Shown: positions 1 through 9,081, counted from the stretch's first letter. The stretch is 64,000 nt of DNA from Pinibacter sp031553495 (GCA_031553495.1 JAVBLN010000007.1:1-64000); one strand, 5' to 3'. Numbers and translations: made by a program. Notes: generated by a model from the sequence alone, not told the origin.

Positions 1-1
1 A

Positions 2-61
2 GCGGCTGCATACTTTACTATTGGCTACAGTGGGATTCCTTATTTTAAGGTGTTTAAGTAA
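2..61 (+). CDS. C-terminal end of an unidentified protein (partial)
   Basis: An open frame runs from the window edge to a TAA at 59-61. It encodes 19 residues ending in an aromatic/basic tail (TIGYSGIPYFKVFK). The alternating aromatic pattern would suit the last strand of an outer-membrane or beta-sandwich protein, but 19 residues cannot identify a family. Other frames here are also short, so the call rests only on plausible composition and on the start of repeat-rich intergenic DNA just after it. Confidence 0.4.
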   Translation, partial: AAAYFTIGYSGIPYFKVFK

Positions 62-150
62 ATAACAGGTTTTCTAGCAAATACATTTTTATAACGGAAA
101 GGCTAATCCCGTAATGCTCGTATAGAGTTTGCGAACTAAATAATTAATCC

Positions 151-199
151 TATTATTAATTATTCATTATTCATTATTCATTATTAATTATTAATTACC
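151..199. repeat. Heptamer tandem array, CATTATT/AATTATT units
   Basis: Seven consecutive 7-bp units can be laid out from 151: TATTATT, AATTATT, three CATTATT, AATTATT, AATTACC. The 7-bp phase is exact, and the array stops 12 bp before a family R element. It belongs to the set of intergenic heptamer arrays in this window. Confidence 0.75.
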
Positions 200-210
200 A
201 CCCCATATAT

Positions 211-267
211 ATTCTACCGCTGAACGGAGCGTCGCAACCAAAGCCCCATCAAGGCTCTACGGCTGAC
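211..267 (-). repeat. Family R dispersed element, C subtype (minus)
   Basis: Read on the minus strand it shows GTCAGCCGTAG, then the core GTTGCGACGC, then GCGGTAGAAT. A perfect 19-bp inverted match joins its core (221-239) to the core of the next copy (384-402), so the two form an inverted pair upstream of the GH3 gene. Confidence 0.8.
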
Positions 268-356
268 CTTATAAAAAAATAACACTTTGAAATTGTACTA
301 TTCCTGTGTAGTATAACAAAATTGCGCATTGAAAATTTAATGGTAATTTTTGGGAA

Positions 357-423
357 CAAGCCACAGAATCCTGATGGGGCGCCGGTTGCGACGCTCCGTT
401 CAACTATAGTAATTCTATTGAGC
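357..423 (+). repeat. Family R dispersed element, C subtype (plus)
   Basis: The core GTTGCGACGCTCCGTTCAAC is followed by ATAGTAATTCTATTGAGC, the typical right end. This is the partner of the minus copy at 211-267; here the pair has its right-hand modules pointing outward (minus then plus). It lies about 65 bp before the GH3 start codon, so it would sit in or near that gene's promoter region. Confidence 0.8.
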
Positions 424-487
424 GGTGCACACATGCATACGCCTTGCTTCTTTTTGCTAATTTGCAATAATTAATATTTCGCACATC

Positions 488-3406
488 ATGAAGAAATTAA
501 CGATTTGGGTACTAACTTTTTTTTATATAGGTAAATTGGCAGCACAAACCGATGCAGCGGATAAATGGGTGGACAGCGTTTTTAATTCGCTTGATAATGA
601 AGAAAAAATCGCTCAATTAATGGTGGTACGTTTGTCAAGCATTGCAGGTAATAAGGTTACATTTTTTGATGATGAAGTGGAAGCGCTTATTCGCAAATAC
701 AATGTAGGCGGTGTATGTCTTTTCCAGGGCGGACCGGCCAAACAGGCTGCGCTTGTAAATCACTTACAATCTATAGCTAAAACACCTGTGCTTATGTGCA
801 TTGATGGTGAAACCGGGTTGGGCATGCGCATGTTGGATAGCGTGATAAATTTTCCGCGGCAAATTATGCTTGGCGCAGTGCAGGACCCTTCTATCGTATA
901 TAAGTTTGGAGCGGCGGTGGCGGCGCAATGCAAGCGGGCCGGAATACAGGTAAACTATGCACCGGTGGTTGATATAAATAACAATCCCGACAACCCGGTT
1001 ATTAATGATCGCTCGTTTGGTGAGAACAAATATAAAGTGGCTCAGTATGGAATTCAATACATGAAGGCTATGCAAGATAATGGCGTAATGGCTTGTGCCA
1101 AGCACTTCCCGGGTCATGGCGATGTGGCGGTTGACTCTCATTATGATTTGCCGGTTATAAACAAAACGCGGGCGCAGTTGGATTCGCTTGAACTATACCC
1201 GTTTCGTGAAATAATCAAAGCCGGTGTGGGCAGTGTAATGATCGGCCATTTGTCGGTACCGGCAATTGATAACCGTGCGAACAGGCCCACTTCCATTTCA
1301 GATAAAGCAATTACTCAATTGTTAAAAAAGGAAATGGGTTTCAACGGGCTCACTTTTACTGATGCATTGGAAATGAAAGGTGTGACAAAATATTATCCCG
1401 GTGGCGCCGCGTCGGTTGAATCCTTAATTGCCGGAAATGATATGCTCTGCCTTCCCGGTGATGTAAAAACGGTTATTGAAAAAGTAAAACAGGCCATTAG
1501 AGCAAAACGACTTTCGTGGGATGATATTGAGGAGCACGTGAAAAAAGTGTTGTATGCAAAATACCGGTATGGATTAGCTGACTGGCAACCTGTAACAATA
1601 GACAGCATCGCAGGCGATCTAAACCGGGATGCAGCTAATGTGTGGCAGCTCGTTTCCGAAAACGCGTTGACACTTCTTAGAAATGACAACCCATCTATTT
1701 TTCCATTACCTGCCAATGTGAACAGAAAAATAGCTTATGTGGCTATTGGAACACGAAAAGACAATGCCATTACAGAAAAAATGCGTAATGATTTTAATGC
1801 TCATGTTTACTTTTTCGATTATAATCAGCCCGCGGAAAAAGTGCAGGCGTTATCGCAACTTATAAAAAAACAATACGATGTAGTTATTATTGGCGTTCAT
1901 AATTATAACCGTTATCCAAGAAATAATTTTGGTATTAGCTATACTTCCGTCAAGCTTATAAAACAATTGCAGCTTGACAATAAAACTATAATAATGGCAT
2001 TCGGTAATCCATATGCGGTAAAAAATTTTTGCGATGCTAAAGTGCTTGTTGCCTGTTATGATGATAACGAATACGTGCACAATGCCGCCATCGATCTGCT
2101 GGAAGGAAAAATCAATCCCAAAGGAAAATTGCCTGTAAGCGTTTGCAGCGACTTTCCATATGGATCGGGCATTACACAAGATGAATCGCTACTTTTTGTG
2201 CAGCCTTCAGAAGTTGGTATAAACGACAGCGTAAGCTACCGGATCGACAGCATTGTTGCCGACGGCCTAAACGCCAATGCTTATCCCGGAGCTGTGGTAC
2301 TGGTTGCCAAAGATGACAAGATCATTTATCATAAAGCGTTCGGAAAATATTCGTTTCAACGTGACACAATTTCCGTGCAGCTTTCCACTATATATGATCT
2401 GGCTTCCATTACAAAAGTTTGCGCCACCACACTGGCTGTTATGAAATTGTATGAAGAAAAAAAGCTGGATATTAACAAACCGCTTGTTACTTATCTGCCA
2501 TCTGCCCGGCGCACCAACAAACAAAATATTCTTACCAGGAATTTGCTGCTACACCAGGCCGGCCTTAAAGCATTTATCCCTTTTTATAAGGAAACGCTTA
2601 ACACCAGCCACCAGCCCTCAGGCTATTATTATTCTGATGTTTACTCAGATAATTATCGCACCAGGGTGGCGGAAAGTCTTTACCTGCGCAACGATTTCCA
2701 GGACACCGTTTTCAAGCGTATTTTGCAAAGCCCTATAGTTTCGCCGGGCCGGTACTTGTATAGTGATAATGATTTTATTTTCCTGGGAAAAATAGTGGAA
2801 TCCATTTCCGGGAAATCGTTGGATCAATATGTGAAAGAAAATTTTTACGATCCCCTGCATTTAAAAAACACCGGCTTTATGCCGTACCGGTTTTCACCGC
2901 TTGACAGTATAGCGCCTACTGAAGACGAAAAAATCTTTCGCAACCGTTTATTGCATGGCGATGTGCACGATCCCGGGGCGGCTATAATGGGAGGCGTTGC
3001 CGGACACGCGGGCTTATTCGGCAACGCACACGATCTTGCGATTATAGCCCAAATGCTTTTGAATGGCGGCATGCTTAACGGACGACGTTATTTTAGAAAA
3101 GAAACTATTGATTTCTTTACCTCTTATCAAAGCAATGTAAGCCGCCGAGGGCTTGGCTTTGACAAACCTGAAAAAGATAATGCCACTTTAAAAACTCCTT
3201 ACCCGTGTTTATCTGCTTCTCCGCAAACCTTCGGGCACACAGGCTTCACAGGAATTAGCTGGTGGGTTGATCCTAAGTATAATCTTACTTTTATTTTCTT
3301 ATCAAACCGTGTAAATGCTTCTGCACCAAATTTCAACAAACTAACTTCAATGGATATACGCGGAAAAATACAGGAAGCCATTTATAATGCGATCATTAAT
3401 CCGTAA
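488..3406 (+). CDS. GH3 glycosidase / class C beta-lactamase-fold serine hydrolase fusion
   Basis: This 972-residue exported protein begins with a signal peptide (MKKLTIWVLTFFYIGKLAAQ). Residues about 30-360 are a glycoside hydrolase family 3 domain of NagZ type: KHFPGHG at 205-211 with D216/H218, the Asp-His dyad typical of NagZ acid/base catalysis, and the candidate nucleophile D292 in FTDALEM. A middle region resembles the GH3 C-terminal domain. Residues about 600-970 are a beta-lactamase/esterase fold with SITK at 640-643, YSD at 758-760 and HTG at 917-919. The likely role is periplasmic cleavage of beta-N-acetylglucosaminyl bonds in peptidoglycan fragments, with the serine hydrolase perhaps acting on the peptide or an ester. 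This double-domain layout is, to my knowledge, common in Bacteroidota. The substrate is inferred. Confidence 0.9.
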   Translation: MKKLTIWVLTFFYIGKLAAQTDAADKWVDSVFNSLDNEEKIAQLMVVRLSSIAGNKVTFFDDEVEALIRKYNVGGVCLFQGGPAKQAALVNHLQSIAKTPVLMCIDGETGLGMRMLDSVINFPRQIMLGAVQDPSIVYKFGAAVAAQCKRAGIQVNYAPVVDINNNPDNPVINDRSFGENKYKVAQYGIQYMKAMQDNGVMACAKHFPGHGDVAVDSHYDLPVINKTRAQLDSLELYPFREIIKAGVGSVMIGHLSVPAIDNRANRPTSISDKAITQLLKKEMGFNGLTFTDALEMKGVTKYYPGGAASVESLIAGNDMLCLPGDVKTVIEKVKQAIRAKRLSWDDIEEHVKKVLYAKYRYGLADWQPVTIDSIAGDLNRDAANVWQLVSENALTLLRNDNPSIFPLPANVNRKIAYVAIGTRKDNAITEKMRNDFNAHVYFFDYNQPAEKVQALSQLIKKQYDVVIIGVHNYNRYPRNNFGISYTSVKLIKQLQLDNKTIIMAFGNPYAVKNFCDAKVLVACYDDNEYVHNAAIDLLEGKINPKGKLPVSVCSDFPYGSGITQDESLLFVQPSEVGINDSVSYRIDSIVADGLNANAYPGAVVLVAKDDKIIYHKAFGKYSFQRDTISVQLSTIYDLASITKVCATTLAVMKLYEEKKLDINKPLVTYLPSARRTNKQNILTRNLLLHQAGLKAFIPFYKETLNTSHQPSGYYYSDVYSDNYRTRVAESLYLRNDFQDTVFKRILQSPIVSPGRYLYSDNDFIFLGKIVESISGKSLDQYVKENFYDPLHLKNTGFMPYRFSPLDSIAPTEDEKIFRNRLLHGDVHDPGAAIMGGVAGHAGLFGNAHDLAIIAQMLLNGGMLNGRRYFRKETIDFFTSYQSNVSRRGLGFDKPEKDNATLKTPYPCLSASPQTFGHTGFTGISWWVDPKYNLTFIFLSNRVNASAPNFNKLTSMDIRGKIQEAIYNAIINP

Positions 3407-3430
3407 GCCCGTATGCGGAAATGAAGAGCT

Positions 3431-3493
3431 GAATAGAATTACTACAGTACAAGTGAGTGACACAACGATGCTTAATCAGGGTTCTAATGCTGG
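3431..3493 (-). repeat. Family R element, A subtype (minus, inner arm diverged)
   Basis: It contains GAATAGAATTACTACAGTAC and then GTGAGTGACACAACGATGCT, the reverse-strand form of the conserved framework. The segment after CTTAAT does not match the usual arm. It starts 25 bp after the GH3 stop codon. Confidence 0.75.
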
Positions 3494-3845
3494 TTCAATA
3501 ATAATAACTTCAAAATTAATTCTACTTCAAAATCCGGAATAAGAATTAATTGTTCTGTTGTTGTTGATTGCAACTGAATATTAATGGAGAGCTAAAAGCT
3601 TTGGAGGGCACTGTACATTGGGATGCCAGTGCAATTGTGAAGTTCTAAATATGTCATTCTTTTTAGTTAAATTATTTTAAGTTTATAGATATTTTGCAAA
3701 TAGTATAAACATTTTGCTCTAATTTTAAAAAACAAACATCACTATTACGTAATAAACGTATCCTAATCAGGCCCATTTTTGCAACTCCCCGTAGGCAGAT
3801 TTATAATCAAACAAGTATCTTATAAATTTTAGGAAACGTTCACTT
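3494..3845. other. Intergenic, no gene recognised
   Basis: AT-rich, with no ORF of convincing composition and no strong hairpin. The promoter of the Crp-type gene should lie here, but I do not see a clean TTG-N17-23-TAnnTTTG pair. Confidence 0.5.
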
Positions 3846-4424
3846 ATGCCTTACTATATTTCTTTGAGAAAACATTTCGAAAAGCTTATTTCACTTACTG
3901 ATGACGAATTTCATTACATCTGCTCATTTTTCAAACCGAAGAAACTTCGAAAGCATCAGTTTCTTGTGCAGGAAGGCGAAACGGTACATCACGAATATTT
4001 TGTAGTAAAAGGCTGCCTGAAAGCTTATAAGCTTGATATGAACGACCGGGAACACGTATTGCAGTTTGCTATGGAAGATTGGTGGATCACTGATTTTCAG
4101 GCTTATTTTTACAGAAAGTCTGCCATTGTGTGCATTGACTGTATTGAAAACAGCATACTGCTTGGGTTGTCTTACTCCAATCGCGAAAAACTATGTGCTG
4201 AAATACCCAAGGTTGAACACTTTTTCAGAATGAGATTAACCGCTTCATTTATTGAGCAACAACAACGCATACTTAATTCTATGTTATATTCCACGCAACA
4301 GCGCTACGAACAATTATTACGGCAACATCCATTACTGTTTCAAAAAGTGCCCAAGCAATATATAGCTTCATACCTTGGCGTAACAAGAGAAACACTTAGT
4401 CGCATAAAACTCGTCGGACAATAA
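3846..4424 (+). CDS. Crp/Fnr-family transcriptional regulator
   Basis: The protein has 192 residues, a normal length for the family. Residues about 10-125 form a cyclic-nucleotide-binding-type beta-barrel (FLVQEGETVHHEYFVVKGCL). Residues 168-187 (VPKQYIASYLGVTRETLSRI) are a clear Crp-type helix-turn-helix. There is no Fnr-like N-terminal cysteine cluster, and the residues expected to hold cAMP phosphate are not obvious, so the ligand is unknown. Bacteroidota have many such regulators that respond to unknown signals. It is monocistronic. The next gene, 238 bp downstream on the same strand, is an orphan that could be a target, but nothing in the sequence proves it. Confidence 0.9.
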   Translation: MPYYISLRKHFEKLISLTDDEFHYICSFFKPKKLRKHQFLVQEGETVHHEYFVVKGCLKAYKLDMNDREHVLQFAMEDWWITDFQAYFYRKSAIVCIDCIENSILLGLSYSNREKLCAEIPKVEHFFRMRLTASFIEQQQRILNSMLYSTQQRYEQLLRQHPLLFQKVPKQYIASYLGVTRETLSRIKLVGQ

Positions 4425-4661
4425 TGTGATGTCCATCACATTTTAATTTTGATTTAACCCGTTTTTATTTCATAGAAATATCTTCAACTTTGCTGAGCCT
4501 TGGAAAATGTCTTTACATACAATTTGGAAAATTTAATATTATATGCTGATCTGTGGCCATGAGTTTCACACTTACCTATTCATTCCTGGAAAACGTTAAA
4601 AAATAAGAATCCCGAAGCGGCCTAAAGTTTGGAAATTTAACTTAAAAAAATTGCTGGAGTT

Positions 4662-5285
4662 ATGAGCATTCTATCTTATATCCTGCCTAAGACGGGCTTA
4701 CATTTTTATAATTCGAAACAGTACTATTACGAGCAAAAAATCACCATATCTGCTGACATCCAGGAAGTTCTTTCCCTTTATAATAATGTTGATAGTGTTA
4801 TAAAAGTTCAAAATAACATCCAGGCTTTTGATATTCCTATGGGAAGTTCACTTGGCTTCGTTCGTCGGCAAATGGGTTCTCCTATTCTTGAATATAAGTG
4901 CGAATCTATAAAGGAAAGAAAGATATTGATCTACAAGAGCAGATTCGTTAAAACCAAAGTTCTCACGCAGTTTCACTTTTTTAATAATAAGCTGTTCATA
5001 GTGGAAAATCATTTCCATAAATTGAACGACGCGGAACATAATATTTTGCAAAAAATATTTTCAAAAAAATACAACCTGCCTCTTAATCATGTTTTTGATT
5101 CTTACAAATTGATTGACACAAAAGGTAATCGGTTGCTTGTATCAAAAGACATTTACACAAGTATGGTTTACTTGCATAACAACGCTGAAATCCTACAGGC
5201 GCTAGAAGAAAAACATATTAACAAATCACTTAAGAATTTGAACCAGTACCAGCTTCACCTTTCAGACTGGTTTAGAAGATTGTAA
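4662..5285 (+). CDS. Hypothetical protein, 207 aa
   Basis: I do not recognise a family. The ATG at 4662 opens a frame with good coding character, rich in Lys, Asn, Tyr and Phe. There is no signal peptide and no membrane segment. The predicted pattern is beta-rich in the first two thirds (EQKITISADIQEVLSLYNNV, then ILIYKSRFVKTKVLTQFHFF) and helical at the end. The N-terminal part resembles the start of polyketide-cyclase/START-like folds (a strand followed by ADIQEV.. helix), but this is only an impression. It stands alone between a Crp-type regulator and a family R element. Confidence 0.65.
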   Translation: MSILSYILPKTGLHFYNSKQYYYEQKITISADIQEVLSLYNNVDSVIKVQNNIQAFDIPMGSSLGFVRRQMGSPILEYKCESIKERKILIYKSRFVKTKVLTQFHFFNNKLFIVENHFHKLNDAEHNILQKIFSKKYNLPLNHVFDSYKLIDTKGNRLLVSKDIYTSMVYLHNNAEILQALEEKHINKSLKNLNQYQLHLSDWFRRL

Positions 5286-5377
5286 AAAGCAAAATTAGTA
5301 GTGAGTTCATATCTGTGTTAAGCCGATCGCTTATTCTATGCGCAGTATAAATTTGTGCATGAATGTTTCACCTAGCT

Positions 5378-5441
5378 CAATAGAATTACTACAGTACAAG
5401 TGAGTGACACAACGATGCTTAATAGTAGCACTACGGCTGAC
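5378..5441 (-). repeat. Family R element, A subtype (minus)
   Basis: It has the full minus-strand framework: CAATAGAATTACTACAGTAC, GTGAGTGACACAACG, ATGCTTAATAGTAGCAC, then TACGGCTGAC, followed by an A-run at the outer end. It lies between the orphan gene and osmC-like gene. Confidence 0.9.
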
Positions 5442-5583
5442 ATCAAAAAAAATACTGCTTTATCATTCAGCTTAAAATATAAGAGATTCTTACTTTTGAC
5501 TTTCCTCTACTTTTATTATCTTTAATTCCCTTATCTGCAAACAATTTCAATTATCCCAGGATATTCATCTAAAAAAAACAATT

Positions 5584-5994
5584 ATGATTCGTAATGCAAC
5601 AGCCGTTTGGAGCGGTTCCGGTAAAGAAGGCAAAGGCACGCTTACTACGCAAAGCACTGTGCTAAATCAAACGCAATACAGCTTCAATACTCGATTTGCC
5701 GATGGTGTGGGCACAAACCCCGAAGAATTGGTGGCTGCGGCACATGCAGGCTGTTTTACCATGAAGCTAAGCTTTGTATTGAACGAAGCCGGATTCACTG
5801 CCGACTCGCTGGAAACCAAATGTGAAATCACTTTTGAAAATGGCGCCATCACCAAATCGCACCTTATATTAAAAGCCAAAGTGCCGGGTATTGGTAAAGA
5901 GCAATTTTTAGCAAGCGTGGAAAATGCTGAAAAAAACTGCCCGATATCAAAACTGTTAAATACCGCCATCACTACCGAAGCGGAACTTTTATAA
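5584..5994 (+). CDS. OsmC/Ohr-family peroxiredoxin
   Basis: This 136-residue protein matches the OsmC subgroup: N-terminal RNATAVWSGSGKEGKGTL, the helix NPEELVAAAHAGCFTMKLSF with peroxidatic Cys57, and AEKNCPISK with resolving Cys119. The Glu residues at 47-48 are in the position of the conserved active-site acid. Family members reduce organic hydroperoxides in the cytoplasm using thiol chemistry. The spacing and sequence around both cysteines favour OsmC rather than Ohr. It is monocistronic and faces a convergent aldo-keto reductase gene, with a family R element between the two 3' ends. Confidence 0.93.
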   Translation: MIRNATAVWSGSGKEGKGTLTTQSTVLNQTQYSFNTRFADGVGTNPEELVAAAHAGCFTMKLSFVLNEAGFTADSLETKCEITFENGAITKSHLILKAKVPGIGKEQFLASVENAEKNCPISKLLNTAITTEAELL

Positions 5995-6082
5995 ATAAAT
6001 TATTGAATGATTGAATAATTGATGTTTTTTTATAAGCGCTCCAATTAGGATTTCAGGTTACAAATTTTTTTAGTAATTATTA

Positions 6083-6150
6083 TGGAGTGTGCGGCGTAAC
6101 CCTGATTGGGCTTGGGTTGCGTCGCACACTTCAACTATAGTAATTCTAAT
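6083..6150 (+). repeat. Family R element, C/D-like subtype (plus)
   Basis: GTGCGGCGTAACCCTGATTG leads into the core GTTGCGTCGCACACTTCAAC and the right end ATAGTAATTCTAAT. It lies between two convergent genes. The first arm matches the CTGATGGGG-type arm seen near 370, showing that arms are exchanged between subtypes. Confidence 0.75.
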
Positions 6151-6191
6151 CATCACATTTCAAAGCTCGGTTCAATTATTCAATCATTCAA

Positions 6192-7157
6192 TTATTCGAC
6201 TATTGTTCTTACTTCATTCATTACTTCATCTGTAAGCAGGTTAACTACTTCAAGAGATCTCATGTTTTCCTCCAACTGGCTTGTTTTTGTTGCTCCCAGT
6301 ATCGCCGTTGTTACGTGGGGATTTTTAATACACCATGCAATAGAAAATGTTGCCAGCGACACATTCAGTTGTTGTGCCACTTTGTTCAAAGCCCGCACTT
6401 TTTGCATTTTGTCTTCTTGCATCCAACGGTCTTTAAGCCAGTCGAAGCCTTGCATTCCAAGGCGGGTGCCTTCGGGTATGCCATTCAAATATTTTCCTGT
6501 TAAAAAGCCTGCCGCCAGCGGACTCCAGATGGTTGTTCCAAGTCCTATACTGTCATATAAAGGCAGGTACTCTACTTCAATTTTCTGACGTTCAAACAGG
6601 TTGTATTCCGGCTGCTCCATGGTGGGGCCAATAAGGTTATGAGCCTGCGCCACTTTGTGCGCCTGCATTATACTTTCCGCACTCCACATACTGGTACCCC
6701 AGTATAGGATTTTTCCCTGCTGAACCAGGTTGTGCATCGTCCACACAATTTCTTCAACAGGCACATTCGGATCGGGCCTGTGGCAAAAGAAAAGATCGAG
6801 ATAATTTACATGCAACCGCTGAAGGGATTCATGACAGGCTTCCGTTATATGTTTGCGGCTAAGCCCTGTTTGATTGGGTTTGTTCTCCTTTCCGCGTGAT
6901 CCGAAAAAAACTTTAGATGATACTACAAAAGAAGATCTGTCCCATTGCTTGTGTCTTAAAATTCTTCCCATCATTTTTTCACTTTCTCCTAAAGCGTACA
7001 CTTCAGCATTGTCGAAAAAATTAATTCCATTGTCGTAAGCAAAGCTCATCAACTCGTCGGCAAGTCCATCATCAATTTGTTTGTGAAAAGTAACCCAGCT
7101 TCCGAAACTTAAAACACTGAGCTGTAAGCCTGATTTTCCTAAGTAACGGTATTCCAT
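6192..7157 (-). CDS. Aldo/keto reductase, Kv-beta/YghZ-like
   Basis: An NADPH-dependent oxidoreductase of the AKR superfamily. I start it at the second Met (7157), giving MEYRYLGKSGLQLSVLSFGS, the usual AKR N-terminus; the upstream nine residues are not conserved in style. The catalytic tetrad is visible, numbered from this start: D49 and Y54 (FFDNAEVYALG), K82 (SSKVFFG) and H126 (FFCHRPD). The length of 321 residues fits the voltage-gated K+ channel beta-subunit-like group (AKR6/AKR14), which reduces aldehydes such as methylglyoxal. The actual substrate cannot be read from the sequence. It is monocistronic. Confidence 0.93.
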   Translation of the reverse strand: MEYRYLGKSGLQLSVLSFGSWVTFHKQIDDGLADELMSFAYDNGINFFDNAEVYALGESEKMMGRILRHKQWDRSSFVVSSKVFFGSRGKENKPNQTGLSRKHITEACHESLQRLHVNYLDLFFCHRPDPNVPVEEIVWTMHNLVQQGKILYWGTSMWSAESIMQAHKVAQAHNLIGPTMEQPEYNLFERQKIEVEYLPLYDSIGLGTTIWSPLAAGFLTGKYLNGIPEGTRLGMQGFDWLKDRWMQEDKMQKVRALNKVAQQLNVSLATFSIAWCIKNPHVTTAILGATKTSQLEENMRSLEVVNLLTDEVMNEVRTIVE

Positions 7158-7540
7158 ATTAAAATGATTTATGTTAGCAATCAAGAGGTTCGGTGTAGTA
7201 CAGCTAAATTACGTCAGAAATATGAACGACTCTTGCCTGCAAACGGTCAAATTAAAATGATTTCCGGTCATAGTTTAAATATTGAATTTGATTTTCGCCG
7301 TTTGTTAATTGTTTAGCACAGAAGACGTCGATATAAAACATCCGGCACATGCTTTTATAGCCATATTCTTATACAGTACAGTCCTTATTATGTGCAGCAT
7401 GCTTCATTACATTTATCAATGAGAACTTAATTTCGAGGTGTCCTTAAAATATAATGAAATCAATAGCATGCAAAGCGGAGCGCTTTAAGTAATAACGTGA
7501 TAGTTAATTGTTGTAGCTATTTATCAATAAAAACTACTTT
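7158..7540. other. Intergenic between two minus-strand genes
   Basis: No gene is supported. A small hairpin (AAAGCG, loop GAG, CGCTTT) lies near 7470-7486, within the downstream region of lptC. No family R element is present here, unlike most gaps of this size. Confidence 0.5.
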
Positions 7541-8104
7541 TTACGGCAAGCTGTCATTAGTCACCATCACCATACCCGATGAGCTGAACAATGTTATGCT
7601 CTTAAGATCCTGCGTGGCTTCCATTCCATCGTTGCCTTTGTAAATGTCTTTCTTTTTGAGTATCTCCACATACTTGTCAGTATAAAATATTCCCTTATGC
7701 TGATCCCACCAAAGCTCCATACAATGCAAAGTATCGCCAAGATTATTTATAATCACAACACTATCTTTCAAAAAAACCTTACTCTCGTTTTCTTTGTATT
7801 TGCCATATTTCGCATCCAACCTGCTGTCAATCATTAAGGAGTCGTTATAGAAATCAACATGAAGCGAATTAGGAAATTCAATATAAGCGGTATCAATATC
7901 GTATCGTTTCAAAACAGGTGCGGTAAGCTTCGCACGCATTTTTCCATCCTGGCTGTAATAGCTAATGATATCGCGTCCCTGCTCTACCGCCGTTGTTCTT
8001 TTAGTAAGCGCACGCACTTCATTGATGTCATTTTCACAAGCCATCAAAACAAATACGGCTAAAGTCAACACTGCCATCATTTTCATAAAACCAGGTATAT
8101 TCAT
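7541..8104 (-). CDS. lptC: LPS export ABC transporter periplasmic protein LptC
   Basis: LptC bridges the inner-membrane LptB2FG complex and LptA during lipopolysaccharide export. The start at 8104 gives MNIPGFMKMMAVLTLAVFVL followed by M-A-C with Cys23, which makes it a lipoprotein as usual for Bacteroidota LptC; the ten residues further upstream look non-coding. The body is a beta-jellyroll with the typical phrases ISYYSQDGKMRAKLTAPVLK and HVDFYNDSLMIDSRLDAKYG. No other lpt gene is adjacent. The 5' side is divergent from rnhB across 380 bp that include a family R element. Confidence 0.88.
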   Translation of the reverse strand: MNIPGFMKMMAVLTLAVFVLMACENDINEVRALTKRTTAVEQGRDIISYYSQDGKMRAKLTAPVLKRYDIDTAYIEFPNSLHVDFYNDSLMIDSRLDAKYGKYKENESKVFLKDSVVIINNLGDTLHCMELWWDQHKGIFYTDKYVEILKKKDIYKGNDGMEATQDLKSITLFSSSGMVMVTNDSLP

Positions 8105-8223
8105 AATACATTTTGGCAGCCAAATATCGCACAATCAAATTGTAATCGTAAATTTTTGTGTAAAAAATAGCATTTTATAAGGAATGCTTAGCACTGTGTA
8201 AAAATGTGCAATATTTTTTTGGG

Positions 8224-8293
8224 AACCGGCGGTAGTGCTACTATTAAGCATCGTTGTGTCACTCACTTGTACGGTAGGAACTTTAGTGGGCGG
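8224..8293 (+). repeat. Family R element, A subtype with GGAACTTTAG right end (plus)
   Basis: T-run, GGGAACCGGCGGTAGTGCTA, core TCGTTGTGTCACTCACTTGT, then ACGGTAGGAACTTTAGTGGG. This right end is shared only with the copy at 31131, and both are followed by GTCAGA-type heptamers (8295-8322 here). It sits in the divergent lptC/rnhB promoter gap. Confidence 0.9.
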
Positions 8294-8414
8294 TAGAGAA
8301 GTCAGATGTCAGAAGGACAACCACGCTGCGTTCGCTGCATCGTTGCGTTCGCCGCGAGAAAAAGAAGTTCCTTCAGAATGGTGCCGGAATTTGTAAACCA
8401 AGCTCAACCTAAGC

Positions 8415-8449
8415 ATTTCAAATTTCAAATTTCAAATCTCAAATTTTAA
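8415..8449. repeat. Heptamer tandem array, ATTTCAA units
   Basis: Five units in exact 7-bp phase: three ATTTCAA, ATCTCAA, ATTTTAA. It ends 13 bp upstream of the rnhB promoter box. Confidence 0.75.
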
Positions 8450-8461
8450 ACCCAGTTCTTT

Positions 8462-8469
8462 TATTTTTG
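8462..8469 (+). promoter_or_regulatory. Putative -7 box of the rnhB promoter
   Basis: TATTTTTG fits the Bacteroidota -7 consensus TAnnTTTG and lies 16 bp before the proposed TTG start at 8485. It helps to choose that start, because the earlier TTG at 8467 falls inside the box. No clear -33 TTG is visible. Confidence 0.45.
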
Positions 8470-8484
8470 GGAAAATTTTGCACA

Positions 8485-9081
8485 TTGCTGAAAGCATATC
8501 ATCATGAAAGTTTGTTGGAAGCCGGTTGCGATGAGGCAGGACGCGGATGCTATGCCGGTCCGGTTTTCGCCGCCGCAGTCATTTTGCCAAAAAACTTTTT
8601 TCATCCTTTACTAAACGACTCCAAGCAACTTAAGGAACAAGTGCGGGATGAGCTTCGATTGTATATAGAAGAAAATGCACTTTGCTATGCTGTAGCTAAA
8701 GTGGAAGTGGAAGAAATAGACCGGATCAATATTTTAAACGCCTCTTTTAAAGCAATGCACCTTGCCATAAAAAAACTGTCGATGATGCCCGGGCAGCTTT
8801 TAATTGATGGCAACCGTTTTAAACCGTACAAAGAAATTCCTCATCACTGCATTATCAAAGGCGACGGCATTTATGCATCCATTGCGGCCGCGAGTATTTT
8901 GGCCAAAACCTACCGCGATGCTTATATGAAAGATCTGCACAACCAGTTTCCGCATTACAACTGGAAAAGCAATAAAGGCTATGGTACCGAAGAACACCGC
9001 AATGCAATTGTGCAATTCGGCTTGTGCGAACATCACAGGAAAAGCTTTAATATTGTGCCGGTTCAGTTAAATATGTTTTAA
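8485..9081 (+). CDS. rnhB: Ribonuclease HII
   Basis: RNase HII cuts RNA in RNA-DNA hybrids, including single ribonucleotides in DNA. The frame has no ATG start. I place the start at the TTG at 8485, which gives MLKAYHHESLLEAGCDEAGR, the arrangement expected for Bacteroidota RNase HII. The catalytic acids are visible: D16 and E17 in DEAGRG and the Asp of LLIDGNRF. The later IKGDGIYASIAAASILAKTYRD segment holds another active-site Asp, and the NKGYGTEEH motif follows. The length of about 198 residues is normal. It is followed by batB-like and batC-like genes on the same strand with about 100 bp between. Confidence 0.93.
   Translation: MLKAYHHESLLEAGCDEAGRGCYAGPVFAAAVILPKNFFHPLLNDSKQLKEQVRDELRLYIEENALCYAVAKVEVEEIDRINILNASFKAMHLAIKKLSMMPGQLLIDGNRFKPYKEIPHHCIIKGDGIYASIAAASILAKTYRDAYMKDLHNQFPHYNWKSNKGYGTEEHRNAIVQFGLCEHHRKSFNIVPVQLNMF

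Noticed and set aside
249..467. 72-codon minus-strand frame upstream of the GH3 gene
   Set aside because: Made largely from a family R copy; no coding character.
6106..6588. 160-codon plus-strand frame opposite the aldo-keto reductase
   Set aside because: It covers a repeat and the antisense of a clear AKR gene.
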